Numbered from the stretch's first letter, positions 38,391 to 49,027 are shown. The stretch is 64,000 nt of DNA from Kaistia geumhonensis (GCF_030815145.1 NZ_JAUSWJ010000001.1:4206501-4270500), one strand, 5' to 3'. The notes: a model not told the origin generated them from the sequence alone. Program-made: numbers and translations.

Positions 38391-39967
38391 CGATGAATTG
38401 CCGCATCCTTGAGACGAAGGAAATTGAGATCGCCGCGCGCCGAGCGGAGGTCGGCCTCGAGCCGCGCGGAGCGGGCCCGGTCGGCGGTGATCTCGGCTTC
38501 GAGCGCGGCCATCGCCGCGGAAATCGTGTTGTCGGCGCGTCGGGGCGGCGCGTCGCCGCGCCCGAGATGTCCTTGCACGGCGGCGGCGTCGAGATCGGGT
38601 GCCGCTGCCCCGGTCGGGCCTTCTACGATCGTCGGCAGGGCGCCCGCCTTGGGCTCCTCCGCCACTTCGAGATGCATTCCGGCGACCAGCAGGAAATGCT
38701 CGCGCGGATCACGCGGACGCCGGTCGCTCTCGATCTCGAAGAAGGCCTGGCCCTTGGCCAGCGTGACGGGAATGCGGAGCACGATGTTGCGGCGGTGTCC
38801 GGAGACCTCGATCACCTCGTCGAACACCATCTCGCCGCCGCTCTTCACCGCGATGCGGTTGTTCTGCTGCCAGTTGCGGCCTTCCACGACCAGAACATAG
38901 CGTCCCGCCGCCGGAACGCGGGCAGAGAGCAGCATCAGCGGCTGGCTCATCCAGATGACGCCGGCCGGCAGGTGAAGCTGCGGATGGGCGCCGAGCGGCG
39001 CGCTGGCGCCGGCCAGCACCTCGATCGGGATCGTCGGATAGGCGATGCCCGCCTGATGCACCATGGGAGGCAGCAGCGGGCGACCGAAATCCGGCACGTA
39101 GCGCCAGGCCTTCTGTTCCGGGCTCCATTGCGCGACGCTGGGCTTGCCGCGGCCGGCCGCTCCCGTGCCAGCTCCCGTGCCCTTGGCAACGTCCGGCGGC
39201 AGCGCGTCGATCTCGGCATAATAGCGGTCGAGCGAGGCGGATAGCTGTCCCGGCCGGCGGCGGTGGAAGCCGAGCAGCGTGTCGACGGTCGTCAGCGGCG
39301 CATGGCGGGCGAGGCGGCGCCACAGATCCCAGTCGCCGGCGAGGCGGAAGCGCTCGTCGAGGCCGCCCACGGCGTCCCAGATCGTGCTCAGCCAGTAGCT
39401 GCCTTCCTGCATCACGAAGGGGCCGCCGCGGCCGTCATAGTCGCCGGCGATCAGCTTGCTGCGCTCGAAGGCGATCGGCGATTCGATGCCGAGCGTGACG
39501 CCGCGATCGTTGATGAGCGAGACGCGCGAGGTGATGAAGGCGATGTCGGGAAGATCGGCGATCAGCGCGCGGATGGTTGCGAAGGCGCCCGGCGCGATGC
39601 GGTCGTCGGAATTGATCCAGCCCATGACGGAGGGCGTCGCCTCGGCGCCCGTCCGGGCAGCGGCGAAGGCGCGGTTGATCCCCTGATACATGCCGCCGTC
39701 GCGCGACACGGTGTGGCTGAAGGTGATGCCGCGGCACAGGATCGGCAGCGCGCCGGAGGCGAGGCGCTGCTGCCAGGCTTCGAGGATCGCCAGCGTGCCG
39801 TCCGTCGAGCCGCCGTCCTGCACATGGTAGCGGATCGCGAAATCGCCCGCCTGCGAGACGACGGACGCGATCGTCTCGTCGAGGAACTCCTCGGAGTTCA
39901 GCGTCGGCGTGACGATGGTGAAGAGGTCGCTGGCGCTTCCGGTGGTGGTGAGGTCGCTGGCGCTCAT
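38387..39967 (-). CDS. Family 2 glycosyltransferase with C-terminal coiled coil
   Basis: 526 residues. The GT-A domain covers about 15-255: FTIVTPTLNSEEFLDETIAS, HVQDGGSTDGT, GGMYQGINRAFAAARTGAEA, INSDD (metal-binding DxD equivalent) and LAGDWDLWRRLARHAPL. A beta-rich segment (about 290-440) follows, then a predicted coiled coil (about 485-515, MAALEAEITADRARSARLEA). It is the first gene of the glycosyltransferase group and overlaps the next by 4 bases. The coiled coil may dock with the small coiled-coil protein encoded at the end of the same group. Confidence 0.83.
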   Translation of the reverse strand: MSASDLTTTGSASDLFTIVTPTLNSEEFLDETIASVVSQAGDFAIRYHVQDGGSTDGTLAILEAWQQRLASGALPILCRGITFSHTVSRDGGMYQGINRAFAAARTGAEATPSVMGWINSDDRIAPGAFATIRALIADLPDIAFITSRVSLINDRGVTLGIESPIAFERSKLIAGDYDGRGGPFVMQEGSYWLSTIWDAVGGLDERFRLAGDWDLWRRLARHAPLTTVDTLLGFHRRRPGQLSASLDRYYAEIDALPPDVAKGTGAGTGAAGRGKPSVAQWSPEQKAWRYVPDFGRPLLPPMVHQAGIAYPTIPIEVLAGASAPLGAHPQLHLPAGVIWMSQPLMLLSARVPAAGRYVLVVEGRNWQQNNRIAVKSGGEMVFDEVIEVSGHRRNIVLRIPVTLAKGQAFFEIESDRRPRDPREHFLLVAGMHLEVAEEPKAGALPTIVEGPTGAAAPDLDAAAVQGHLGRGDAPPRRADNTISAAMAALEAEITADRARSARLEADLRSARGDLNFLRLKDAAIHR

Positions 39968-40002
39968 GCGGCTCCGGCCCGGCCGGCCCTGCGCCGGCAG
40001 CG

Positions 40003-40055
40003 AGCGAGGCTATATCATCGCCTCGCTGCGCTGCGCAACGCGCGCGGGTTGCGCA
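40003..40055 (-). terminator. Paired hairpins after iolB
   Basis: Immediately after the iolB stop the minus strand forms TGCGCAAC/GTTGCGCA (40032-40039 with 40048-40055), then AGCGAGG/CCTCGCT (40003-40009 with 40021-40027). They mark the end of the iol operon. Neither has a strong U run, so termination may be factor-dependent. Confidence 0.5.
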
Positions 40056-40859
40056 TCAGACCTTGAGAAGCCACTCGTGCTCGGGCGCGTTGTGGAACTT
40101 CCACGTCCGGGTCGGGCCGGCCATCACATTGAGATAATAGAGATCGTAGCCGTGGATGGTCGCGCAGGGGTGATAGCCCTTCGGCACCAGCGTCACGACG
40201 CCGTCCTCGAGCAGCAGCGTCTCGTCCAGCGAGCGGTCGTCTGTATAGACGCGCTGGAAGGCGAAGCCCTGCGGCGGGTTGATGCGGTGGTAATAGGTTT
40301 CCTCGAGGAATGACTGGCGCGGCAGGTCATTCGTGTCGTGCCGGTGCGGCGGATAGCTCGATGTATGGCCGCCCGGCGTGATCACCTCGACGACGAGCAG
40401 CGAGTCGGCCGCCGCGGTCTCGGGAAGGATGTTGGTCACGTAGCGGGTATTGGTGCCCTTGCCGCGCACCTCCTGGCCGACATCGGCCGGGGCGATGCGG
40501 CGCGCGGGCAGCCCGCCGCCGAGCGAGGGCGCCGAGCAGACCGCCAGCGTCACCGCCGTTTCCGCCGTCGCCTTCCAGGACGAACCGCCCGGCACATACA
40601 CGGAGTCCGGCTTGCCCTCGAAGGGCGACATCCGCTCGCCGACGATGCCGAAATCCTGGCCGCCCGCCTCGACATGCGCCTTGCCGGAGATGAGCACGAG
40701 GCAGACCTCGCGGTCGCCCGTGTCGTGATGCGCGCTCTCGCCGGGTGCGAGCTGATGGAGGTCGAAGCCGACATAGGTCCAGCCCGCCAGCTCCGGCGTC
40801 ACATTGATCGTCCAGCCTTCGCTGCCGGACGGCTTCACGAGGAGATCGGACTTCTTCAT
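40056..40859 (-). CDS. iolB: 5-deoxy-glucuronate isomerase
   Basis: 267 residues forming two cupin barrels. It isomerises 5-deoxy-D-glucuronate to 2-deoxy-5-keto-D-gluconate, the fourth step of myo-inositol breakdown. Diagnostic segments are SSYPPHRHDT (metal-binding histidines, about 164-173), LEETYYHRINPPQGFAFQRV and LVPKGYHPCATIHGYDLYYL. Length and motifs agree with IolB. It is the last gene of the iolCDEB run, 10 bases downstream of iolE. Confidence 0.96.
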   Translation of the reverse strand: MKKSDLLVKPSGSEGWTINVTPELAGWTYVGFDLHQLAPGESAHHDTGDREVCLVLISGKAHVEAGGQDFGIVGERMSPFEGKPDSVYVPGGSSWKATAETAVTLAVCSAPSLGGGLPARRIAPADVGQEVRGKGTNTRYVTNILPETAAADSLLVVEVITPGGHTSSYPPHRHDTNDLPRQSFLEETYYHRINPPQGFAFQRVYTDDRSLDETLLLEDGVVTLVPKGYHPCATIHGYDLYYLNVMAGPTRTWKFHNAPEHEWLLKV

Positions 40860-40869
40860 CGGCGGTTTC

Positions 40870-41757
40870 CTATCGCTTCCAGCCCGCCTCGGCCATGAAG
40901 CGGACGAGGTTGTCGTAGCCCATCTTCACATACTGCGCGGGTGGCGCCTTCTTCGGATCCTGCTCGGCCTCGATCACCACCCAGCCGGAATAGTTCGGCA
41001 GCGCCTTGAACACCGAAACATAATCGACCGAGCCGTCGCCGGGCACCGTGTAGACGCCGGCGAGCACCGAATCGAGGAACGACCAGTCCTTGGCCGCGGA
41101 CTCGGCGGCGACGTCGAGGCGGACGTCCTTGGTGTGAACATGGGCGATGCGATCGCGATAGCGATGCGCGATCTCGGCCGGATCGGCGCCGGCCCAGGTG
41201 AGGTGGCCGGTGTCGAGCAGCAGCTTCACCGCCGGTCCCGTCGAGGCCATCATCCGGTCGATCTCGTCCTCGGTCTGGATCACCGTGCCCATATGGTGGT
41301 GATAGACGAGGGTGATCCCGTCCTCCTCGGCGAGGAAATCCGCGAACTTGGTCAGCCCGGTGTTGAAGCGGGCCCATTCGGCCTCGTCCATCTCAGGGCG
41401 CGAGGAGAGGGGAGCCGACTTCGTGCCATGCACCGTGCGGGTGCATTCGGCGGCGATCAGCACCTTGCAGCCGAACGCCTTCAGGAGGTCGATATGCGGC
41501 CGCGCGGCGTGGAACTCGGTCTCGGCGTCGCGCTCGATGAGGAAGGTCGAGTACCAGCCGGAAACGAGGTCGAGCTGGTGCGCGGCGAGGATCGGACGCA
41601 GCTCGTCCGCCTTGCGCGGAAACTTGTTGCCGAGCTCCATGCCCTCGATGCCGATCGCCTTGGCTTCCGTCAGGCACCGCTCGAGCGGAATGTCGCCGCC
41701 GATCTCCGGCATGTCGTCGTTGGACCAGCAGATCGGATTGGCGCCGATGCGGATCAT
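40870..41757 (-). CDS. iolE: Myo-inosose-2 dehydratase
   Basis: 295 residues, a TIM barrel of the xylose-isomerase-like superfamily. It dehydrates 2-keto-myo-inositol to 3D-trihydroxycyclohexane-1,2-dione. N-terminus IGANPICWSNDDMPEIGGD is diagnostic; YHHHMGTVIQTEDEIDRMM, LLDTGHLTWAGADP and HVHTKDVR carry the metal-binding His, Asp and Glu residues. I start it at ATG 41757 because AGAGGA lies directly upstream. A palindromic repeat and 154 bases separate it from iolD. Confidence 0.96.
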   Translation of the reverse strand: MIRIGANPICWSNDDMPEIGGDIPLERCLTEAKAIGIEGMELGNKFPRKADELRPILAAHQLDLVSGWYSTFLIERDAETEFHAARPHIDLLKAFGCKVLIAAECTRTVHGTKSAPLSSRPEMDEAEWARFNTGLTKFADFLAEEDGITLVYHHHMGTVIQTEDEIDRMMASTGPAVKLLLDTGHLTWAGADPAEIAHRYRDRIAHVHTKDVRLDVAAESAAKDWSFLDSVLAGVYTVPGDGSVDYVSVFKALPNYSGWVVIEAEQDPKKAPPAQYVKMGYDNLVRFMAEAGWKR

Positions 41758-41805
41758 TCCTCTAGTCCTCCAATGGCCCGCTCGGGGCACGCGTCGCACT
41801 GTTCC

Positions 41806-41891
41806 GTCATGCCCGGGCCTTACCCGTGCATCCACGACTTTCTTCGCTCGATACGCAGGACGCGGATGGCCGGGTCAAGCCCGGCCATGAC
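41806..41891. repeat. Palindromic intergenic repeat (REP-like), copy 1
   Basis: An imperfect 86-base palindrome between iolE and iolD with outer arms GTCATGCCCGGGC and GCCCGGCCATGAC. A related element with nearly the same ends is at 54412-54492. Such 'CATGCCCGGGC' palindromes are common between alphaproteobacterial genes. Here it would form a long hairpin inside the iol mRNA. Confidence 0.7.
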
Positions 41892-41911
41892 GCCCGTTGC
41901 GGTTGCGAGCG

Positions 41912-43759
<1,848 letters not shown>

Positions 43760-43830
43760 GGTCGTCTTCTCCCTCGCAGTGTCGTTGTTCGGCGTGGCCG
43801 CATGATCCGCCACCCTCCGGCCTCCGGCAA

Positions 43831-45783
43831 CTAGGCCGACGCCGGCCAGCGGACGCGGCGCCAGGCGGCTACCAGCCGTTCGAAGCGCGCAGCCATGTCG
43901 GCCACGGCTTCCTCGTCGGTGATCGTCCCGCCCAGCCAGCGCTCGGCGGCATCCGCGAAGATCGTGCGGCCGACGGCGAAGCCGCGGACGAGCGGCGTCG
44001 CGCCGGCGGCGCGGAAGGCCTCCTCGAGCTCGGCTTCCGGCGCCTCGAGCCCGAGCATCACGATGCCGCGGCACCATGGGTCGCGGGCGATAATCACGTC
44101 GGCGATGGCGCGCCAGGCCTCGGCGCTCTTCTGCGGCTCGAGCTTCCACCAGTCGGGCCGGATGCCGAGATCGTAGAGCCGCGTGATCACGCGGGCGACG
44201 GTCGTGTCGTCGACCGGGCCGTTCTTGCCGGCGATGATCTCGACGAGCAGTTCGCGGCCGACGGTGCGGGCGGCGTCGGCGAGCCGCAGCAGTTCGCGCT
44301 CCTGCCGCGCCTTCAGCTCGTCGCTGTCGTCCGGGTGATAGAAGCAGAGGCACTTCACCGTATGGCCGACCGGCCATTCGACGAGGTGGCTGCCGAGATC
44401 GGGCAGGTGGTCGAAGTCGAGCGGGCGCGAGCCGGGCTTCTCGACCGGCCGTCCGATCCAGAAGCCCTGCTGGGCCGCCTTCGGAAAGGCCCGGCGGCCA
44501 TAGGTCGAATCGAGCAGCATGCCGTAGCCGGGCCGCCCATCGGCGACGCGGGCTGCTGCCTCGACGGCGAGCACCTTCAGATCCTCGATCTTCTCGCGCG
44601 GAACCTTGAGCCGGTCCGCGACCGCTTCCAACTGGCTGCGGTGGTCGATGGCGAAGGCGAGGAGTTCGCCCGTCTCGCCGCGCCGCGTCGTCGCCCAGTG
44701 GATATGGGCGAGATCGGCATCCTTGCGCAGTGCGCGCTCGCGGCTGCCATGGGCGAGGAAATGCGAAAGCTCGGCCCAGGTCGGATATTCCGGGGAGCAG
44801 AGGAGGCGCGAGACCGCGAAGGCGCCGCAGGCATTGGCCCAGGTCGCGCAGGTCTTGAGCGGCTCGCCCTTCAGCCAGCCACGCAGCAGGCCCGACATGA
44901 AGGCGTCGCCCGCGCCGAGCACGTTGAACACCTCGATCGGGAAGCCGTCGCCGACGATGCCGGCCTCGAGGTCGTCGCTGATCGGGCCATCATAGACGAT
45001 GCAGCCCATGGCGCCGCGCTTCAGCACGATGGTGGCGCTCGAGACGGCGCGGATCGCCTTCAGCGCGCCGAGCACGTCGTCGGCGCCGGAGGCGATGCGG
45101 ATTTCCTCCTCGGTGCCGACGATGAGGTCGCAATCGGGCAGGATCGCCTTCAGCGCCGCCGACACCCGGTCGGACTTCACATAGCGCTCGAAGCCCTCGG
45201 CATGGCCGGCGAGGCCCCAGAGATTGGGGCGATAGTCGATGTCGAACACGACGCGGGCGCCGTTGGCGCGGGCGATGCGGATCGCCTTCTTCTGCGCGGC
45301 CGCCGCGGCCTCGCGCGAGAAATGCGTGCCGGTGACCACGATCGCCCGGGCGCTCGCGATGAAGGCCTCGTCGATATCCGCTTCCGAGAGCGCCATGTCG
45401 GCGCAGTCGGTGCGGTAGAAGATCATGGGCGAGACACCCTCGTCCTCGACGGCGAGGAGCACGAGCGCCGTCAGGCGCTCCGGATCGGTCGCGATGCCGT
45501 CGATCGCGACGCCTTCGCGCGCCATCTGCTCCCGGATGAAGCGGCCCATCTGCTCGTTGCCGACGCGGGTGATGACGCCGGATTTCAGCCCCAGCCGCGC
45601 CGTGCCGATCGCGATGTTGGAGGGGCAGCCGCCGACCGACTTGGCGAAGGAGGCGATGTCCTCGAGGCGCGAGCCGATCTGCTGGCCGTAGAGATCGACC
45701 GACGAGCGGCCGATCGTGATGACGTCGAGCATGTCGCGAGGCGTTTCCTTCGCCGTGGCGGCGCTCTGGCCGGCTTCGGTCAT
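43831..45783 (-). CDS. iolC: 5-dehydro-2-deoxygluconokinase fused to DUF2090 domain
   Basis: 650 residues. Residues 18-335 are a PfkB-family sugar kinase (DVITIGRSSVDLYGQQIG at the start, the catalytic NVLGAGDAFMSG near the end) that phosphorylates 2-deoxy-5-keto-D-gluconate at O6. Residues about 345-640 are a DUF2090 domain with a TIM-barrel look (LLAFAIDHRSQLE, YGMLLDSTYGRRAF, DWWKLEP, GFAVGRTIFADAAERWL). Since no iolJ is nearby, the DUF2090 part is the likely aldolase that splits the phosphorylated product. Start ATG 45783 follows GGGAG. First gene of iolCDEB, 101 bases after iolR. Confidence 0.94.
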   Translation of the reverse strand: MTEAGQSAATAKETPRDMLDVITIGRSSVDLYGQQIGSRLEDIASFAKSVGGCPSNIAIGTARLGLKSGVITRVGNEQMGRFIREQMAREGVAIDGIATDPERLTALVLLAVEDEGVSPMIFYRTDCADMALSEADIDEAFIASARAIVVTGTHFSREAAAAAQKKAIRIARANGARVVFDIDYRPNLWGLAGHAEGFERYVKSDRVSAALKAILPDCDLIVGTEEEIRIASGADDVLGALKAIRAVSSATIVLKRGAMGCIVYDGPISDDLEAGIVGDGFPIEVFNVLGAGDAFMSGLLRGWLKGEPLKTCATWANACGAFAVSRLLCSPEYPTWAELSHFLAHGSRERALRKDADLAHIHWATTRRGETGELLAFAIDHRSQLEAVADRLKVPREKIEDLKVLAVEAAARVADGRPGYGMLLDSTYGRRAFPKAAQQGFWIGRPVEKPGSRPLDFDHLPDLGSHLVEWPVGHTVKCLCFYHPDDSDELKARQERELLRLADAARTVGRELLVEIIAGKNGPVDDTTVARVITRLYDLGIRPDWWKLEPQKSAEAWRAIADVIIARDPWCRGIVMLGLEAPEAELEEAFRAAGATPLVRGFAVGRTIFADAAERWLGGTITDEEAVADMAARFERLVAAWRRVRWPASA

Positions 45784-45840
45784 CCTTGTCTCCCTCGCTT
45801 CGCCTGCCGGAGAATTCCGGTCGCCGACGATGCGGCCGGC

Positions 45841-45869
45841 ATGAAACATCGGTTCCGTTATGGCGTCAA
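45841..45869 (-). promoter_or_regulatory. iolC promoter with IolR-like box
   Basis: On the minus strand TTGACG (45869-45864) and TTTCAT (45846-45841) are 17 bases apart. Inside lies GGAACCGATGTTTC (45856-45843), which matches the rhizobial IolR motif GGAA-N6-TTCC at 7 of 8 fixed positions. A nearby repeat CCGGA-GAAT-TCCGG (45808-45821) could be a second contact. Binding by the adjacent IolR would repress iolCDEB. Confidence 0.55.
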
Positions 45870-45884
45870 TATGGAATGTCTGGT

Positions 45885-46733
45885 CTATAAGTCGCCGCGT
45901 GCCTCGGCCACGGCGACCGTCAGCGTCATGGCGAGCGCCATGGTGGCGGAGAGCGATCGGAAGCCCTCGAAGTCGGCCTCCACGACCTCGAACCAGACGC
46001 CGCCGCGCGGAATGAGCGGACTGAACGGGCTGTCGGTGATCACCACGAGCGGCACGTTCTGATCGGCGACCTGGCGCGCGAAAGCGAGCGTCGACGAGGC
46101 ATAGGGCGTGAAGGAAATGGCGACTGCGGCGTCGCGCGGACCGGCGAAGGCGAGCGTCTCCTCGTCGGTTCCCTGCGCCGAGCCGACCAGAACCGAGCGG
46201 ATGCCGAGCTTGCCGAAGGCGTAGCTCATATAGGTGGTGATCGGAAAGGACCGGCGCTGGGCGATGAGGTAGATGGTTTCCGCACGGGCGAGCAGCGCGG
46301 CCGCCGCGTCGATGTCGGCCGGCAGAACCCGCTCGCGCAGCGTGTGCACCGAGCGTTCCGCCGCGTCGCAGAAGCCGGCAAAAAGCGCCGCCGTCTCGCT
46401 TTCGGCGCCGCCGACGGTGGAATGGGCGCGCAGCGCGTCGAGGCGGGCGGAGTAGCTCTGCGGCCGGTCGCGCAGACGATCGCGGAACACTTCCTGAAGC
46501 TCGGAGAAGCCGTGATAGCCGAAGGCCTGCGCGAAGCGCACGAGCGTCGAGGGCTGCACCGAAGCCTTGTCGGCGATGCTCGCCGCCGTGCCGAAGGCGA
46601 CATCGTCGGGATTGGCGATCGCATAGGCCGCCACCTGGGCGAGGCGTTTCGGGAGGTCGTCGCGGCGGCGGACCATCTCCTCGCGCAGCGACCAGAAATG
46701 GGCGGGCGCATCGCGGCCTTCGTCCATGTGCAT
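45885..46733 (-). CDS. iolR: RpiR-family repressor of inositol catabolism
   Basis: 282 residues. The N-terminal RpiR helix-turn-helix covers about 10-85 (FWSLREEMVRRRDDLPKRLA, VQPSTLVRFAQAFGYHGFSE), and a SIS sugar-isomerase-fold effector domain covers about 125-270 (AETIYLIAQRRSFPITTYMS, DAAVAISFTPYASSTLAFAR). Its place between iolC and the dehydrogenase genes identifies it as IolR by analogy with Sinorhizobium. The expected inducer is a phosphorylated late intermediate. Start ATG 46733 has AGGAA 8 bases upstream. Confidence 0.9.
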   Translation of the reverse strand: MHMDEGRDAPAHFWSLREEMVRRRDDLPKRLAQVAAYAIANPDDVAFGTAASIADKASVQPSTLVRFAQAFGYHGFSELQEVFRDRLRDRPQSYSARLDALRAHSTVGGAESETAALFAGFCDAAERSVHTLRERVLPADIDAAAALLARAETIYLIAQRRSFPITTYMSYAFGKLGIRSVLVGSAQGTDEETLAFAGPRDAAVAISFTPYASSTLAFARQVADQNVPLVVITDSPFSPLIPRGGVWFEVVEADFEGFRSLSATMALAMTLTVAVAEARGDL

Positions 46734-46784
46734 GCGGCTTGTTCCTTTCTCGTGCCGGCCCTCTGTGCCGGCCGCCGCCTCGGC

Positions 46785-46818
46785 TTGACGGCCTGTGGCA
46801 ACGCAGAATAGATGTTCC
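46785..46818 (+). promoter_or_regulatory. Promoter of the dehydrogenase genes with IolR-like box
   Basis: TTGACG at 46785-46790 is followed, 16 to 18 bases later, by weak -10 candidates (AATAGA or TAGATG). AGAATAGATGTTCC at 46805-46818 covers them and matches GGAA-N6-TTCC at 7 of 8 fixed positions. It lies between divergent iolR and the MocA/iolG genes and could control both. Confidence 0.5.
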
Positions 46819-46873
46819 ACCATCGTGCGGTTTGGTCAATTCATTCCGGCGAGTGTGGGGCGGAGGCGCTTTG

Positions 46874-47986
46874 ATGGTGACCGGGCGGGGAATTGGCGTC
46901 GGCCTCATCGGGACCGGCTATATGGGCAAATGCCACGCACTGGCCTGGAACGCCGTGGCGCCGACCTTCGGCGACGTGGCGCGGCCGCGGCTCGTCCATC
47001 TCGCCGAGGCCAGTGGCGATCTCGCGGCGCGCAAGGCGGCCGAGCTCGGCTTCGAAAAGGCGTCGGGCGACTGGCGCCGGCTCGTCGAGGACCCCGAGGT
47101 CGACATCGTTTCGGTCACGACGCCGAACGCGTTCCATGCCGAGATGGCGATCGCCGCGCTCGAGGCCGGCAAGCATGTCTGGTGCGAGAAGCCGATGGCG
47201 ACTTCGCTGGCCGATGCCGAGGCGATGCTCGCAGCGGCCGAGAGGGCCGGCACGGTGACGGCGCTCGGCTACAACTACATCCAGAATCCCGCCACGCGGC
47301 ACATGAAGGCGCTGATCGAGGCCGGGGCCATCGGCGAGGTCAACCATGTCCGCTTCGAGATGGACGAGGACTTCATGGCCGACGGCACGGCGCCGTTCGG
47401 CTGGAAGAGCCAGAAGGAATCGGGCTACGGCGCGCTCGACGATTTCGGCGTGCACCCGCTCTCGCTGCTGCATGTGCTGGTCGGCCCGCTGACCGAGGTG
47501 ATCGCCGACTGCGCAATGCCTTATGCCACGCGTCCCGCCACCGGCGGCCGCGCCGTCGAGACGCACGACATCGCCAACATCCTGATCCATGCCGGCCGCG
47601 TCTCGGGCAGCATCCTGCTCAATCGCTCGGCCTGGGGCCGCAAGGGCCGCATCGCCGTCCAGGTCTTCGGGTCGGAAGGCACGCTCGCCTACGACCAGGA
47701 GCGGATGAACGAGATCCAGATCTACGAGGCGCGGGGGCCGCTGGCGGGGCAGGGCTTCCGGACGATCCTCACCGGCACGGTCCATCCCCCCTATGACAAG
47801 TTCATTCCGGCGCCCGGCCACGGGCTCGGCTTCAACGATCTCAAGGTGATCGAGGCGCACGAGATCCTGAAGAAGATCGCCGGCGAGGACGCCCATCTCA
47901 TCGACTTCGCCGCCGGCATCGCCATCGAGCGTGCCGTCCACGCCATGGCCCGCTCCTTCGCCGAGCGCGCCTGGGTGCGTGTCTGA
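46874..47986 (+). CDS. Gfo/Idh/MocA-family oxidoreductase
   Basis: 370 residues. The N-terminal Rossmann fold binds NAD(P) (GVGLIGTGYMGKCHALAWNA, about 8-27), and the EKP motif in WCEKPMATSLADAEAM carries the catalytic lysine. The C-terminal domain has GALDDFGVHPLSLLHVLVGP, with the HxxD-type catalytic His. Because it heads the transcription unit with iolG, it is probably an inositol-isomer or inosose oxidoreductase (scyllo-inositol or D-chiro-inositol dehydrogenase type), but substrate is inferred from context. Start ATG 46874 has GGAGG 7 bases upstream. Confidence 0.88.
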   Translation: MVTGRGIGVGLIGTGYMGKCHALAWNAVAPTFGDVARPRLVHLAEASGDLAARKAAELGFEKASGDWRRLVEDPEVDIVSVTTPNAFHAEMAIAALEAGKHVWCEKPMATSLADAEAMLAAAERAGTVTALGYNYIQNPATRHMKALIEAGAIGEVNHVRFEMDEDFMADGTAPFGWKSQKESGYGALDDFGVHPLSLLHVLVGPLTEVIADCAMPYATRPATGGRAVETHDIANILIHAGRVSGSILLNRSAWGRKGRIAVQVFGSEGTLAYDQERMNEIQIYEARGPLAGQGFRTILTGTVHPPYDKFIPAPGHGLGFNDLKVIEAHEILKKIAGEDAHLIDFAAGIAIERAVHAMARSFAERAWVRV

Positions 47987-48020
47987 TCCTCTCCACCCCT
48001 CCGACTGGGATTTTCGACAG

Positions 48021-49016
48021 ATGACCGTGAGACTGGGACTTCTCGGCGCCGGCCGCATCGGCAAGGTGCATGCCGCCGCCATCGCCGCCGTGCCGGGTGC
48101 GAGCCTCGTCGCCGTGGCCGACGCCTTCCCGGACGCGGCGAGGGCGCTCGCCGCCTCGACCGGCGCCGAAGTGCGCGAGGCCGACGCGATCATGGCCGCG
48201 TCCGACATCGACGCCGTGCTGATCACGACGCCCACCGACCTGCATGCGACGATGATCGAGCAGGCGGCGAAGGCCGGCAAGGCGATCTTCTGCGAGAAGC
48301 CGATCGATCTCGACGTGCAGCGCGTGCGCGATTGCCTCGCCGTGGTCGCGAAGGCCGGCGTGCCGCTGATGGTCGGCTTCAACCGCCGCTTCGACCCGAA
48401 CTTCGTCGAGGTCCGCCGCCAGATCGACGCCGGGACGATCGGCAAGGTCGAGATGGTGTCGATCACCTCGCGCGATCCGGCGCCGCCGCCGGCCGATTAC
48501 ATCAAGCGCTCGGGCGGTCTCTTCCGCGACATGACCATCCACGATTTCGACATGGCGCGCTTCCTGCTCGGCGAGGAGCCGGTCAGCGTGTTCGCCAGTG
48601 CCTCGGTCCTGGTCGATCCGGTCATCGGCGAGCTCGGCGATTATGACAGCGCCTCCGTGGTGCTCACCACCGCGTCGGGCCGCATCGCGCAGATCTCCAA
48701 CACCCGCCGCGCCACCTATGGCTATGACCAGCGCATCGAAGTGCTGGGCGAGAAGGGCCTCGTCTCGGCCGAGAACCTGCGTGCCACCAATGTCGAGGTC
48801 GCGAATGCGGAGGGCTATCGCCGCGAGCCGCTGCTGAACTTCTTCATGACGCGCTACACCGAGGCCTACCGCGCCGAGATCGCCGCCTTCATCGCGACCA
48901 TCGCCGCCGGCAAGCCGGTGAGCCCGAGCGGCGAGGACGGGCTGCGTGCGCTGCTGCTCGCCGAGGCCGCGCTGCGCTCGGCGAAGGAAAAGCGCGCCAT
49001 CGAGGTCGCCGCCTGA
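48021..49016 (+). CDS. iolG: Inositol 2-dehydrogenase
   Basis: 331 residues. NAD-binding motif GLLGAGRIGKVHAAAIAAVP at residues 6-25, EKP lysine in IFCEKPIDLD, and the catalytic segment GGLFRDMTIHDFDMARFLLG with Asp and His of the active site. These match inositol 2-dehydrogenase, which oxidises myo-inositol to 2-keto-myo-inositol, the first step of the pathway. It lies 34 bases downstream of the other dehydrogenase in the same direction. The ribosome binding site is weak. Confidence 0.92.
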   Translation: MTVRLGLLGAGRIGKVHAAAIAAVPGASLVAVADAFPDAARALAASTGAEVREADAIMAASDIDAVLITTPTDLHATMIEQAAKAGKAIFCEKPIDLDVQRVRDCLAVVAKAGVPLMVGFNRRFDPNFVEVRRQIDAGTIGKVEMVSITSRDPAPPPADYIKRSGGLFRDMTIHDFDMARFLLGEEPVSVFASASVLVDPVIGELGDYDSASVVLTTASGRIAQISNTRRATYGYDQRIEVLGEKGLVSAENLRATNVEVANAEGYRREPLLNFFMTRYTEAYRAEIAAFIATIAAGKPVSPSGEDGLRALLLAEAALRSAKEKRAIEVAA

Positions 49017-49027
49017 CGCGACTGCAC

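Noticed and set aside
43831-46908. A 1025-codon frame that would fuse iolC to an upstream N-terminal extension through iolR
   Set aside because: IolC has its own ATG with a ribosome binding site at 45783, and the upstream part is a frame-shifted shadow of iolR.
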